Below are positions 22,331 to 36,200 of a DNA stretch of 64,000 nucleotides, in pieces (position 1 is the first letter of the stretch; the number at the start of each line of letters is the position of its first letter). The notes below the pieces were generated by a model, which worked only from the letters and a program-made list of their open reading frames with translations, had not been told where the DNA came from and did not search any database. This DNA is from Linepithema humile. Its lineage: Eukaryota; Arthropoda; Insecta; Hymenoptera; Formicidae. The DNA lies in the NCBI RefSeq assembly GCF_040581485.1, contig NC_090130.1, positions 28,683,418-28,747,417 of the forward strand, in the 5' to 3' direction. A program made the translations under genes and the position numbers.

Positions 22331-25300
22331 TTGCTAACAGTTCGCTTACTAGATATGTCTCTAAAGCAGTCAATGTAGTGAAATATAATCAGCTTTGTCG
22401 TCACTGTCAAGATATTGATTTGGCAAAGCTCATTTCTCTCTTTGCTCAACTCACCCCTTTTTTCTTTTCCCATTTCTGACATCTCTTTCTCACGTCTGAC
22501 TCGACGTAGGCTCGCTATCGAAAGACGACGCGAGCCAGGCACTAAGTATGCATAGCCGGCTCCGAGTACGCGTTCGGACTTCACCTCTGCCCGTTAGGTC
22601 GGTTCGTAACTAGTTGGCGCAGCGCCATGCATAGAGCCACGCGCTAATAAGTATACTGGCTTCAGTACTTTAGCCCGCTAATATTTGAGTGGCTGACAAA
22701 TGCTCTAACGCCCGCCACCGTCAGCGCTCACTCGCGCTTCGCCGACCAAAACGAACTTCCTTCGGCTTTTTACTCGAACGAGCGCGCTTTACTTCACGTC
22801 GAGTTAATGCAGAACACTATATACCGCTGTATTACGTCGACATTGAAGTACGCTTAATGTTGAAAATGGACACATTATATATTTATCGTGGAAAGATCTA
22901 AGACTGATTGAAAATTCGCGAATGTAAAGAGATTTGTAACAATTTCAGAGCGTTCTGTGCGCTTAAATGATTTTGTAATTTAAAAAATTTGTAGTTCTCT
23001 CTGCACTTCGCATATGCGTTCGCTATTAATATCGGTTTTATATCCAGTATTTCCGTTATATAAATGCACGTAGCGGAAAAATCGCTTATTGGATTACACA
23101 TGACAGAACTTCAGCAGGAAAAATATGGTCACCGGCGATATGAGAGATAAGGCTGGATTACAGTCGGTGGAGATCTATCGCGAGTTGAGTTTTCTGGATT
23201 AATCTTTTGCACCCGTGGATTTCAACCAGGTTAACCACGCTCGAGCACTCGAGCGTTCTACTCTCGCCAGTATGCAGCTTGATTGGCTACGCTACAGTTT
23301 CCATGGAAAAATGGCGAATTGGCTGTCAACCCACTGCAAATATACGTGGATGGCAACGGATTAAGAATCGAGATCGCGAAGGCCCTTGCAATTCGACCAA
23401 TATGTTCCTTTCTCATTTCCCCCTCCCTTTTTTCGCATTTTTGCAAAGCATTTTATGCGCGTCGCGCTGTGAATGACGCTGCTTTATAACTGCGAATTGC
23501 GGTCGTTTTGAATCAATAGCCGGCTATGAACGGACACATTTAACGCTGTAAAATTGGTGCGTCCCGTTTCCGATAGCCGGTTAAAGATGTACATATTTTC
23601 ATGCGGCATTTGCAAGGATTAGAATACAGAATTTATAAAACGCTCGCAATCGCAAATAATCAGATGGAGATTACGCTATCTGCTATTTTAAAATCGCAAT
23701 AAGCACAGAATATGTAATTAACATATATTCTTTCGTTAATTTAACTTTATTGCGTCATTCACATGTGGTTCGGTTATAAATTTAAATATAAATGTATCAC
23801 TTAATATTGAATAAATACAACTGGGACCCGCGGATTAATTGCTTAAGCCTGCGCGAAAGTCGAAAAGTATCGTGCGTTGATAACAAAATGTAATAGTTTT
23901 TATTTTACATATTTCAGTATTTTACAAACTTTGTCGAACTGGTTTTTCGGTGATTCTCATTTCTAAATAATTCCTTTCTTTCTTATTCGAATAAGTTATT
24001 TATAATTAATTATTAAGCGAACTAATCAAATATCGCATATAAAATGTGAAACGCGCGCGACTTTGTGATATTGCGTGCGTTACTTGCCCATATCATAAAG
24101 CTTGACAGGTAAAACAATGCGTACGCTATTTATTTGTAATTTCAATTAACGGACCGAGACCTGCCATATTATTTGGAAGCTTGGGTCCTTTGAGGTATTA
24201 TTACTTCAGTATAAAATATATATTATTATATACCGAAGCATTGTAACGACCATTTAATTAATTCGCGACAAACGCGCGGCTTTAGTAAAATTCAACATTG
24301 CCTGTGGCATGCGTATAATTTATGCTTAAAAACACATCGCGGACTTTATGAATCAACGGACGCGTATGCCAGCATCCTTTGTGAAAATTCAATCAGCTTA
24401 ATTCCGCCACGAACACTGTGAATTAATGTTTCATAGTTATTATTTTAAATGTAAATTGCAAAGTATAAGTATGACGATCCGCGAGTGAGCTTATTTCTCG
24501 CTGTCGATATAAAACGCTTTGCACAAACATCTGTTAATTTCTCAAATATAACATCACTTCAAGTTTAATGGAGAAAAACGCACTTATCGAGAGTTAACGA
24601 CCGGATGTTGACGCCGAGCAACTATCAATATTTGACAGTCCGCCGCCGACGGTGGGTCAATAAATTCGGAAACGCGATTGTTCATAGTTTGCGAAATGCA
24701 TCAAAGGCGTGTCGAAAATCAGTGTTTTCCCGTCGTCGCGCGACGCCGGGATGATATTCGAGGGTGGGCTCGTCGCAAAGTAGCTGCGTACACTCGCATT
24801 TTTCATTCTCGAGGGGCTCTGAAAGAAGAGGTCGACGCTGACGCGCGGTGGCGGATCAAAGGAACCGACGTATCTAATTGCTATTTACTCCGAGCAACCG
24901 TCACCAGTCGCTGCGTCATCCTCTTCCCCCCCTCAGAAACGCCGGATCGCTTCGCCCTATCGATCGACGTGTCATCGCAAAAATTCCGTCTCTCTCCGTG
25001 AAAAGAATCGTCGTCCAGGTTTCGGAGACTCGTTAGAAGGAGCCCGGCAACCCCTCGCGCCAGAATTTCCATATCCAAATAGCACTCGACATCGAGCGGA
25101 TGTTTCAGCCAAATGTGAGGGAAAAGGCCCACTTGAGCGCGAGCAAACGTTTGAGGAAAATAAACCGAGTAACGTCTCGGAATCGAACGTGTTACTTGCC
25201 GCTGGAAGGTAAACGTCCCTCCCCCCCCCCGCGCGCTCGCTCGCCGCTCGCTCGCACCGTGAAAATTCCCGCTATTTTTCCAACATAAATTTAAGCTCTC

Positions 25301-25378
25301 GCGGCGGAGTGTGCTCTCTCTCTCTCTCTCTCTTTTTCTCGGTGTACTTACACCACCATGTGCCAAAGTACACATCCT
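22331..25378. other. Non-coding DNA after the ODC-like array
   Basis: Homology to the tandem units ends near 22345 and composition changes: 22480-22830 is GC- and CpG-rich, with a core including GGCGCAGCGCC. Open frames here are short and overlap on both strands. No domain or splice-supported exon was recognised. Confidence 0.45.
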
Positions 25379-25432
25379 GTAAGTAGAATACTTGTATTAA
25401 CCGCCTAAGCGGCTTGAACAAGTTCTGCTTAC
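25379..25432 (+). ncRNA. Imperfect 54-nt hairpin, possible small-RNA precursor
   Basis: The left side GTAAGTAGAATACTTGTATT pairs with the right side GAACAAGTTCTGCTTAC through about 15 base pairs broken by small bulges. A GC stem (CCGC/GCGG) and a CTAA loop top it. Size and shape resemble a microRNA precursor, but I do not recognise the sequence, and chance hairpins of this quality occur. The strand is arbitrary. Confidence 0.25.
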
Positions 25433-28094
25433 CAAGTGTATAATATAGTGTCGATACAACGTTTGATTACAAAATAGAGCCGTGCGAGCGGATATAAATG
25501 CGAATCTTTGCGCAAAGTGCTGTTGTATTTTTTTTCTCTTTTCGCTAAATAACGCGATCGAGAATCCTTTCACGCGAAATATCCTTGCCCGGAAGATAAT
25601 ACAGGAAATGGTGGAATATCGTGTGCGCGAAAAGCGACAAGATCGAGTGCGTGGATGCGAGGACTTGAAAGTTTACAACAGCGCGGGAGACAAAACTATC
25701 TCTCTTGAACTCGATTTTCCGGCTGTCGTTAAACTAACGGGCGTTTCCGACTGCAGTTTTCTCACTGCGCTCGCTCCCCGCTGTTCGTCTTTCCTCCACG
25801 GGCTCATTCCGGGGTGTCCTCGGTAGACATGTGAAAATGGAATATTATCCGTATAAACAATTTCAAAAAACACGTTTGCCTTCCGCTCCGGCTGCTTCTC
25901 GCGCAGCTCGAAACAGTTGTACAAACGAAAGTGATTAAATAGTATTCCGGTCTATGGCGAAGTTAAACGCGAAATAAAGCACCGCAAATTTAATTCCCTA
26001 ATAACTCGAAAGTGAATACTTGCAATTGGAAAAAAATTTTCCAACTTTTCCTCCCGGCCGGTCGATCCTGGCGTAATGCGAGATTAAAATACTAAGTCCT
26101 TCTATAAATCTGCAGAGGAGCTACGATTATTGCTAACGAGTGCGTTGTCCCGGCGCGTATATTCGGGCTTCGCCGTGCCGGCCGAGTCGGATCGTCGGCT
26201 CTCGCGCTCTTTTTCAGGATTAGCGTCCACCGGGACAAGGGTCGGGCGGGTCAAAGGAAGGAGGGCGGAGGGGGAAGGATGAATTTCGCGAGGGTGGAAA
26301 GACGGAAAGACGAAGAACGGCGAGAAGAAAGAGAGAAATGCCCGCGACGCGAAAGGAAAATGGTGAGGGACAAGTCTTTATGGGGACGCATAACTCATGG
26401 TCCTTATTGAAACTTCCGCTCGAGAATGGATTAAGACGGCTCGCACGAAATTTGTCGAAATTTCCGGAGCGCATAATTTATTCTTGTCCCGGCCGCACCT
26501 TTCCACTCAGGATAACCAACCTCTGGATGGTCCACCTTTTAGGGCAGAGCCCAGACACCCTTTTTATGTCTCTCGCGTGGGAATCGCTAGTGCGAGTGCT
26601 GAAACGAGTCTTCGACGCGTCTATATTGTCGCGCTGTCACTTTAATGTTATCGTCTGTGTATACTTTCATAACTGAGTAACTAAATGTTTTTTCAAGCAA
26701 GCACTGTCAAGTACGTCTAACATCATCAGCACAGAATTATGTGTATTGAACGCATTCTATTTGGCTAGCGTGCGTGTGTGATAAAAATAAGAAAGATCAT
26801 GTCAGCTTGTGAGTCGCTGATTATTAATTGTAAATGATTAACTTTGAACATCTGTTAACATTATTTTTGCAGAGTACATATTTTATCAGCTAAGTATATA
26901 TTTACGCTTCTTTCAATTATTGAGAGAATGACAGCCGAAACTTCAACGGTCGGCAAGCAAACGGCATTCGCGCGCTTCTCCCCTCGACAGCCTAATACAA
27001 AGATTCACGTGTCGGAAAAAAGCGTTCGGTCGACAACTTCAGGGTCCTCTTGAAAGGTTTTCAGATCAAATGACGCGTAAAAATATGTACGTTGCCAGAA
27101 TGCGTAAAAACGATAAATGTATCAGCAAACTAGTATAAAATAAATGTAAGTAATTGAGCAATTCGTCGTGCAGGCATGTGGCGGTCCGATATTGTTTATA
27201 TTTCAACAAATACAAAAGACGGATAAAGAATAATGTTGCCGTAAGCCAGAATAAAGGAGATAAAAGCAGAATGAGCGAAAAAAGGATAAGAAATAAGAGT
27301 ATTTTGGTGTAGCATTACGGGCGGATATGAAATTGCGTGATGTCGTCGCCACGTGAACGAAATACTCGTTTCTCCGCGCCACGTGACACTCATACCCCAA
27401 CTTCGACAGGCAGCCTTGAAGACCGTGAACGAACCTTCTCGGGGAACAAGTTTTGACTCGCCACCGGCGGACAATTTCGCTCGATTACATCGCGGCGAGC
27501 CGGTGTTCGCGTGCGCGCAAACCACAAAACGCCATGTTCGTGAGCGGCCGTTTGCGCGAAAGTGAATTTTCCTTCCCCCCCTCGTAGATCTGGTATCTGT
27601 CTATTCGCGCGGGCGGATAAAGCCGTAAACAGAAATTTTGTTGGAAAGCAAAGCTAGGAAAACATATGGTCGGCTGCAGATGCCACGACATCAAAATAAA
27701 TGAGATTTCTCTTCATCTTTGCAACAATACGAAGAAGCGCGCTTTAAGCAAAGGCGGAAAAATGTCGCTGTAATAATTTCCGCCCGCTAACAAAATTGGG
27801 CGTTCGATCCCGGATTCCGGATGCACGCGCGGCTTCTCGCTTTATTATTGTCTTTGTGCGCACAACGGTTTCGTATAATTGGCCTAATCTAATCTCAGCT
27901 TCCTACGTGGCGGTTGAGCTGCGGCAATACCCGCGTTCTGGCCGCGTTTCGAAGTATTGCGTCGTAATTACAGCGGAAGGCGATATTATGGAGTGCCTCG
28001 TGGATCGGACGATATTTCACGCTGATATTACACGCTGTATCCGCAACAATACCGAAACTTACTATGCGAATGCGCGAGTGTACTAGTTCAGTGT
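25433..28094. other. Non-coding DNA, no gene recognised
   Basis: Moderately GC-rich, with a strongly purine-rich tract at 26225-26345. Frames of 80-115 codons at 25482-25826, 26338-26676 and 27196-27525 overlap frames on the other strand, show no domain and do not end at convincing splice sites in a shared pattern. Confidence 0.45.
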
Positions 28095-29970
28095 CGTTAT
28101 AAATCGTGGGAAGGCGCAGTCGGGGGAGGAGGAGGGGGAGGGAACCAGAGTGCCGGAATTAAATTTCGCGCGGGCAACGCGCTTCCGCCGCGAAACGGAA
28201 CGGAAAGGTAAAGGAGAAATAAACACGGAGAACGGAATAAGAAAAATGGTGAAACGGAGACAAGTGGCGGAAAACAATGACTCTCGTTTCCTTGTATAAA
28301 TATTTCAAGCACATTGAAAATTAATGGTGTACTGCAAGCGTGATTACGCAGCCGAGCGGGCGGAGAGAAGGCGGAACAATTCTGAGATAAAGTCTCGCTA
28401 TTACCTGAGTGTTGCATATCAAAATAAAAATGAGATAACATTAGCTCGTATATATTGCGATAAAAGAGGCGTTTTATAAATATTTAGTGAGGATTAGCAT
28501 GAAAGTAAACAGCTCGTACGGCATTTGTGCGCTAATTTCGCTAAATAATAGGAATGTGAAAAATTATCGACGCAATATCGACATTGCGCGTGACAAATAC
28601 TTTAATCGGAAAAAATAATCGCAACCGGAGCGAATAGCGCGCTATGCGTCGAATATAATAAGCAACGACAGGCCGGCTGCATTTTGTTCTTGAGAAGTAA
28701 AAAAACGTAAAAAAGCTCTTATGTAAAAATCCTGCTAGCGTTCGAATTAAGTTTTGCAAAAAGCAAGCGTGGCAAAATCGGAAGAATACGCAGGAAAAGT
28801 GTTGGTGGGACACGGACAGGCGTGCAAGAAATATAACGCAATCCTTCCGGCATACGTTCGTGTTTCTACGGAAGCACGCAAAGAGTGGATAGTCGTGTCG
28901 GAATTGCTATTTGTCACACAATCAGACGACTATTACGATACGCAATGTAAATAATCAATAATCTTGAAAATAAATGTTTGAAAGAAATCTTTGATAAAAA
29001 TAGAGCGATACAATTATCATAAATTGCAACTTTTTTTTTTGTCGGAAATCTTTTACTACAAATTTACACCTTTGTTGGACGACGAAAAATTCCGACTGAT
29101 AATTGCGAGCTTCTGAAGTACGATAAATTGTTCACTTTTACAGTTCGAAATCCGATTTAAACTAAAAAAAAAAATGATGTCTCTCAACTCGTGCGATTCT
29201 TATTCGAAGGACGCGCTGCATGCTAACACGGGCTGTTAGCGGGGGAAGCAATAATACCGGAGAATGCAGTGGTTCCCTCGTTTATCACGTGTATAATTGC
29301 GCTCACTTTACGCCCGCTATACGAATACCGGAATATAAGCGCCGGCTCAATGTCATTATAAATCGTGCCGCGCACGCGGCGTCGCGGAGGTGGGATCGCG
29401 GTGCCTGGAATTAAATTTCGCAAGGAGCAAGGTGGTTCCCGCCACGATGGACTAGAGCGAAGAAGACGAAAACGCTGTCGCGCTTGGGGGAGGAGAAGGG
29501 AACGGAAAACAATGTTCCTGGCACGCGTAACGGAAACGGTATCCTATAAGATAAATTTTCGGAGCCACGGCGGAATAATTGCAAACGCGGGGAAAGAAAG
29601 AGAGAGAGAGAGAGAGGGGGACAGACGGTTCTGCAATTAGCATGAGAGTAATACTGTAAAATAAGGCTGACCGTAAAGAACAGCTAGTGTCTCACGGAAC
29701 ACGCCAATGCGTTGAGACGGTTCGAAAAAAAGAGCACTTCGCGTAAAATTTCAATTCGCTAAACTCGCTCGACATATTTATATTTGTAAGGTTTCTGACA
29801 CACGTGTGTTTATAAATAGCAACATCGAAATGGGAACAGCGAGAGAAATTAAATTGTGTGCGCAAGTGTTGGCGTTGCTCTCTCGACGAGCGGAGAGAGA
29901 GAGAGAGAGAGAGAGAGAACGAGGAAGACAGCGGGATAAGAAGAGGAAGGTGGAAAATAATGTTGCTGCG
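28095..29970 (+). repeat. Three related degenerate blocks
   Basis: Blocks at about 28095-28290, 29355-29520 and 29809-29970 share the same ordered landmarks: TTATAAAT, then AATTAAATT 36-60 bases later, then a purine-rich GA tract, then GGAAAACAATG (or GGAAAATAATG) about 100-113 bases after the second landmark. The first two also share GTGCC(T)GGAATTAAATTTCGC. They could be an old dispersed repeat or tandemly duplicated regulatory DNA. Confidence 0.5.
29893..29918. repeat. (GA)n microsatellite
   Basis: About 13 GA units within the third degenerate block. A similar (AG)n run of nine units lies at 29599-29616 in the second block. Confidence 0.9.
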
Positions 29971-30229
29971 GCATGTCGGTGTGCAGCAGCTTCCTCGCAA
30001 GTCGTCTGTGACGGCTCGTGCGAGCCGTCTGTCCCATCAGTTATCGTCAAAACGCCCTGAAAATGTCTCAAGCTTCGCCGGCTGTAATAATTGAAGAGAC
30101 TCGCGCAAGAGGCTGGCGCGGCGGGGCGGCGGGAGGCGCGGGGGGCGAAATTGAGGCGAGGTAAATTGAGAGCCATCCTCGGATTAAGGGAGGAGGACGA
30201 CGACGCTCGCTGCCACATGCGTCCACGAC

Positions 30230-33200
30230 GATACAGCCACCGCCTCTTAGTAAATTATTGCGAACGGATACGCCGGCGGCATTGCCGCGCTATCGCGACG
30301 CTCGATTCGGAATTGCATGATGAATGCGCGGGACGACGCTATATTTTCCTTCGGCTCTTACATTATTCAGTTCTCACTTTGTGTATTGCAATAATATGCG
30401 AGCGGCAATAAAATATAAATCTCTCCGACAAACGCTTTAAAAGAAGGTGCCGCAATTTAATTGCAAATTGAATTGTTTATACGTATAGCAGTTTGCGTTT
30501 AATGAGAGCAAACTCTGCAATAACACGCAATCGCGATGAACAGATAAATAAAACCGATCGCGAAAAAAGAGGAACAAATTTAAATAGATACTTTTTTTTT
30601 TTGAAGAATGTGCGGAATTCATATCATTTGTGGAATTTTTTAGTGCTCAAATTTTTAACGGATTAGTTAGCATATATCAGGCTTGTCAACAAAATACAGT
30701 CGGTATGTCATATTCGTAGACGCCATGTTGACAAAGCTGTTTTTTCTGACACACAATGTATCAAATATCTGCATTAATTATCGCAGCTGGGAACATCTGT
30801 TATCGTCAATGCTTGAGATACGTTTTCCGACGACGAGGCCGCTAATGAAGCGTAAAACAAATTAATTATCGCACAGCGAGTTAGTGCCATCATTACGACA
30901 GCAGCTCTTTCTGGTATTAATTACAGTCTTAATTGCACAATCTGTTAGCCGATTATGATGAGCGCGATGATGTAACAATCAGGTCAAATGAACGAAATCT
31001 ATAGTAATTATTGCGGCGATGATAATTAGTATTAATAATAATAAGATAATAAATTGTTATAAGATAATTGATGTTAATCGATTCAATTAATAGATTATCT
31101 AATTACTATTAGATTTACTTAGAAACGATTATGAGAATGATGATAATAGTGCCTGTAATAATTTCAATCTCGTTTATCTTTTAATAACAATTCCAAAGTG
31201 GACCTCATTGCAGGGTTGATTTTATATTAAAAGTTCCAGAGTTCATGCAACGGACAACGAAACTTTATTTTTTCAGTAAAGTTTAAATAAGCTTTAGCAG
31301 AATTTTATCTCAGAATTCGTATATCAATATTTCTTATTTAATTCTCCAAAACTACAGCAGATAAATTTTTCATTACGATAAAATTAAATTGGCAACAGGA
31401 ATGCAATTCTGTTTCACAATCTTGTATATTTGAAATATCGGCGTTAATATAATTATCGATTGTGCCTTACTTCAGACAATAATAAGGCGCACAAAAACAA
31501 AAAATAAAATAAATGGAAGTAAATTAAAAGAAACACGTAATATTCTACGATAATTATCAACAATATTAATCATAATCATCGAGCGGCAAACAACACAGTC
31601 ACGTAACGATGTAACTATTATATGGCTAGTCGAGTTAACGACATCGTCGGCTGAGGTGACCGATTATGCATCACCGATAGAATTTCAACGTTTCATTATC
31701 TTAAGTGCTCGTGCTGACGAATACATCGAACTGTTTTCCCGGTATTAGCGCCAACTATAATTTTTCTGTATGCACCGCCGCGCGTGGGCGGTTCCTCTGG
31801 AACGAATAAATCAATTGAACAGCCGCCCGCTATATCGGAATAGCAATTATACTTTATTACGAGCGATCGGTACTGTCTATGTGGGGCATTCGTTTGTGAA
31901 TTTCGCGCATTAAATTCCACCTTGTAAATAGTCCACTATTTTTCGCGCGATCGCGCAGGAAATATTTATAACGGCACACTGTATGCATATCGAATCAAGC
32001 AGCGCCCCGATATTAGCTCTGTTCTTATTTGCATGAGATTTTAAAACTGTTTATTAAACAAGGGTATTACAGTCATAAACATTTGAACAGATTGCGCTCT
32101 TCTTTTTATTGCAATATCATCATTGTAATGCTGCTAAAGCGCTTTCGCAAATATGTAACGATTAATGGAGTAAAATGCTTTATACACTGGGAATAATCAA
32201 AGAAAATAAGACGCTTGTGAATTGTAAATGTCTAATCAACATAATTAAACACGAGCATTATAGCATCGAAAACTTGACCTAATTATTAAATTTTTGTTAT
32301 TCAAACATTAAAGCTGTGTCAAAATATACTACTATTATATTACTTTTTAGCAGTAAGAAGCATCAAATTAAGTTTCTGCTATAAAAATAAACGAAAATCA
32401 AAGTGCCTTCGCAGGTGAATTCATCCAAATCTTTTAACATTTAATATCGTATCACGGCATCGATACCATTCAGACGGACATCTCTGCCCGATTGGTTGGA
32501 AACTGGTAAGCAGGCGGGCTTAAAAATCATCACTAGCTCTCTAAAGAGTTCTACGAACGGCGGTTTGTCGAATCGTACGCGTCTCGGGAGAGCCGGAATA
32601 GCGGGCGTACTAAGAGAAGGTTTGCCGAGAGAACGGAGTGAAGGGGCCATTTCGCGGAATGAAGATGTATGCGAAAAATCAGAAAGTCGCTGCTCGCTTC
32701 GCCGCGGCGGAGAAGCTAAAGCACTTCCGTCTCGCGGGCCAAGCGACGTCACGAGCGGGGAACATTAGACACCCGGCAGAGGAACCAAAGGCGGCGTCAA
32801 CGACAACGGAATTGCACGTGGATTTATTTATTTCGTTCGTGCCGCTCTTAGCTCCTTTTTTCGCCTCCCCCGGAAATCGCAGGAAAATCGCGTCGGCTGC
32901 GCGCGACGAGATGGAATGCTTTAAAGGCGGGTGAAAAATACACAAACGGCACTTCGTGTGTACATTTGAGAGGGTGACTCGCTGACTCCGCGAAAACAGT
33001 CAGAAATGAGCGGTGTTTTTTTTTTTTTGAAGCGCCCGGTGCGATGCTTAGCGCGTTTTAATAGTAAACGAATTCGATTAGCGCGTAAACGTGGATCATT
33101 GAGTTCCTCAAGTTTTTAAATTTTAAGAAAATTGTCTCAATCAATTCATTCTGCAATTTAATTCTTGTCGCAATAAACTATCGCGTTCGCGGCACTGTAA

Positions 33201-36200
33201 TCCATTCATTTCGGAGCATCAAATTCCTGCTTCTTAAAGAAATAAGAAAAAAAAAAAATATTCACGGCAGAGTCAATTTTTTTTTTGTTTCGATTTTGAC
33301 GTGGTTATTGCAAAACGTTTATCACACGGAATTCGCGAAATCGTTTAGCCCCGGCGCGGCCGACTTTTCGGCAAAAACTGCACTTTGCGTCCAAATGCGC
33401 GTCCGCCGGACACGGGCTTCATTTTAAAGGCCGTAAAAAGCCGTCCTTTTTGCAACCGCTCGATCCTGCCGTGTTTGCGGCGCGCGGAAAAACGCGTGGT
33501 ATTGCGCGCGTTCGACTTTGATCGGTTGACACTATGGCCAGGTCGACTCAGACGAGTACATCGGTCGTTCATCATCGGCTAAAGTTTGATAAAACTTCGC
33601 CGTCGAGGCCGAGCAACTTCGAGAGTCGCGAGGGGTAATGAAGTGTGCCGACAGGATAGATAATGATTAATTTAATTACACCCGGCCCCGACTTTCTTTT
33701 TCTTTCTCTCTCTCTTCTCCCCACTCCACCCTCCCCCCCCCCTCTCTCTCTTTGATGCGGATTTCGATTTGCGATTATCCATTATTCTCGACAAAACAAT
33801 CGCAAAAATTTGCCGATTACCGACCGATGGCTCTTCAGCATCCCTCGGATTATTTTCCGCCATTGATATCGAGAGGCAGTCGAGAGTTCGGCGTGGGATT
33901 AAGATCTTTCGAGTAACTGCGCGGGAGGTAACTTTTATGAGGATTCTATCGGTTCGAAGTAATTACGTATATTAGAATGAACGTGCATTAATTGAAGAAG
34001 TTCTATTCAACATGACTGAATTAGCAACTTTGCAGCAACGGGAGATGTAAGAGACTCGCCGAGAGTCCGGCGGGGAAAAATTGTCCGTCATAAACTTTTG
34101 CGTAACGAGCCTGGCAAGCCGATATATTAAATTACCAATCAGAAATTGAAAAGATTAAGTCTTTATCGGATAGGTTGGAAAAAAAAACAGAAGAGAGAGA
34201 ACGTGCGATATTGCGAATACTTTGTATGCAGATTTACGTGTTTCAACAAATTTTTTGCGATACTACTTTGTTTGAGATATGTATCGAGACAATTTTTAAC
34301 GAAACCGGCGAGGAATGCTAAGCAACCTTTCCCTCCCTTTTTTGTAGGCCGCGGAGAGAGACAAGAGCGATGGGGAAATGTTTCCGATGACGTGACGTGA
34401 ATCGGAAGAGCGAGGATTAGAGGGTGTCATCCGATAAGGATTGTATCAGAGTCCAAGGTAGAAAAATTAATTTAATTTTTTATCATTCATGTTCCCGTTT
34501 GCTATTGCGAGGGGGGGAAAAAAAAAGACGAGTTCACGGTAATTTGGGAAAATAGGTGGACGCACCGCGGAGGGATAAGTTTTCATTGTTTCTCGTGCTC
34601 TTTTAATGTACCCTAATTTTATCACCGCTGTCAAGAAGCGTGACACGCTCGCGTTTTATACGTCCCGGGAGAATGAAAAGTACAATTGTAGCTAAATAAT
34701 AATAAAATTGCACGGTAAAGTTCGAATGGACACGCTAAGTGTTCGTTTTTCAGCATTAATGTTAATATTCGGCATTCGCTATTTTTTCCTACAATCACAA
34801 TTTTGCAACATTTTTTCAACTTTTAATATAGATTTTGAAGAATTAAAAAAAGTGGTAAGTTATTAAAAAATATTTACTAAAAATATCCATTATATTTCGG
34901 AAAATATATTGAAAATATGTCGAGCTTCTTTTTACTTCAATTTTAAATTTCTATAACTGATTATATCTTTTGTTAGTTTTATTCAACTTGCAATATAAAA
35001 TAATATACTGTTTTTATAGTCCAGTGCACTGCGATGTAGTAAATTCATTTCTCTGACAAAATGTTTCGCATTTAGAAAAAAATCTGCTGAATTTATGAAT
35101 GTGGTTATGGAAGTTAATTTAAGATGCAATTTTATTCAAGCGGACGTAGCACATTTTGCGAGTTTAAATGTGTCAGATATTTACGGCTGAGAGAAAGCAA
35201 ATGATGAATTGCTCTACTCGGGATTATTTTATAAGATATTTCTATGCCACTGACTTTGTTTCGCGGACAATACTTTTTCTCCCCCGGAAACGGACTGTTC
35301 TTTTCAGTAAAATATTTTTATTTATTTTACGAGTAACATCGAACGGCGAAACAATAAATACTTCAAACGTATATAATGCAGAGTGACGTTTGTCACTTCA
35401 CATCTTATCCAAGAGTAAGAAACCTTGTTTGGCAAATGATAAAATTAGAATATTTATTTAATATTTCCGAAATTAAAATGCGACCCAATTTTTGACAACT
35501 TTTATACTTCCCGGACGGATTAAATCAATACTACTATTCGAATCGGTGCTAAATGTGAATGGCAAAAAGTGAAGAGCTTGATCGTATGTCGTAAATTATA
35601 TTCTTGTTTCATCGGATTCTGCCCTATTTCTGTAGCTTGCAAATTCTGCAGAGAGGATAATTTAGTTCCGTCGATGACATTTCTAGATAATGTATATACG
35701 CTGTATGCAGGATCGAGGCTGTGTGGAATCTTATTTTTAAAATTGAGTAAAAGATTTCTCTCTCTCCGATCTGATTCAAGCATTCAAAGATTTATAGAGT
35801 GGAATAACAGATGTATGTCAAAAGTCAAGAATATATATATAGTGTCCTACAATCATCGTTTCGTCCAATTTAGAGTTTTCTCATTAACAATGTTAAATAA
35901 TACAGAGGAATTGAATTAAATTTCCGTTTAGATAAAGTTCATGCTTAAATCAAATAAAATGAAGTAAAAGTTGTAATAGCTCATACTTTAAATCTAATTT
36001 AGAAGCCTGGAATTTCACTTCTCAATTACTTAAAATCCAAAAATTATTGATACTTGCATTAAGGAAAAATTAAATTTAAATTTGGCTGAAAGAAAGAACT
36101 CTAATTTTTTTAACGATTCATGCATGCGAAATCACATAATCGTTTTTATGAAAATCCTATCATTGTTGCCGAATCGCCGGGGCTTGTTTGCTTTTGTTCT

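Noticed and set aside
24881..25375. 164-codon minus-strand frame
   Set aside because: Includes a translated (GA)n tract (repeated Arg-Glu) and has no domain; it overlaps other frames in GC-rich DNA.
27796..27850. TTCGATCCCGG motif reminiscent of a tRNA T arm
   Set aside because: No acceptor, D or anticodon stems could be placed around it.
29365..30411. Overlapping Arg/Glu- and Ser/Leu-rich frames on both strands
   Set aside because: They arise from (GA)n/(CT)n microsatellites read in several frames.
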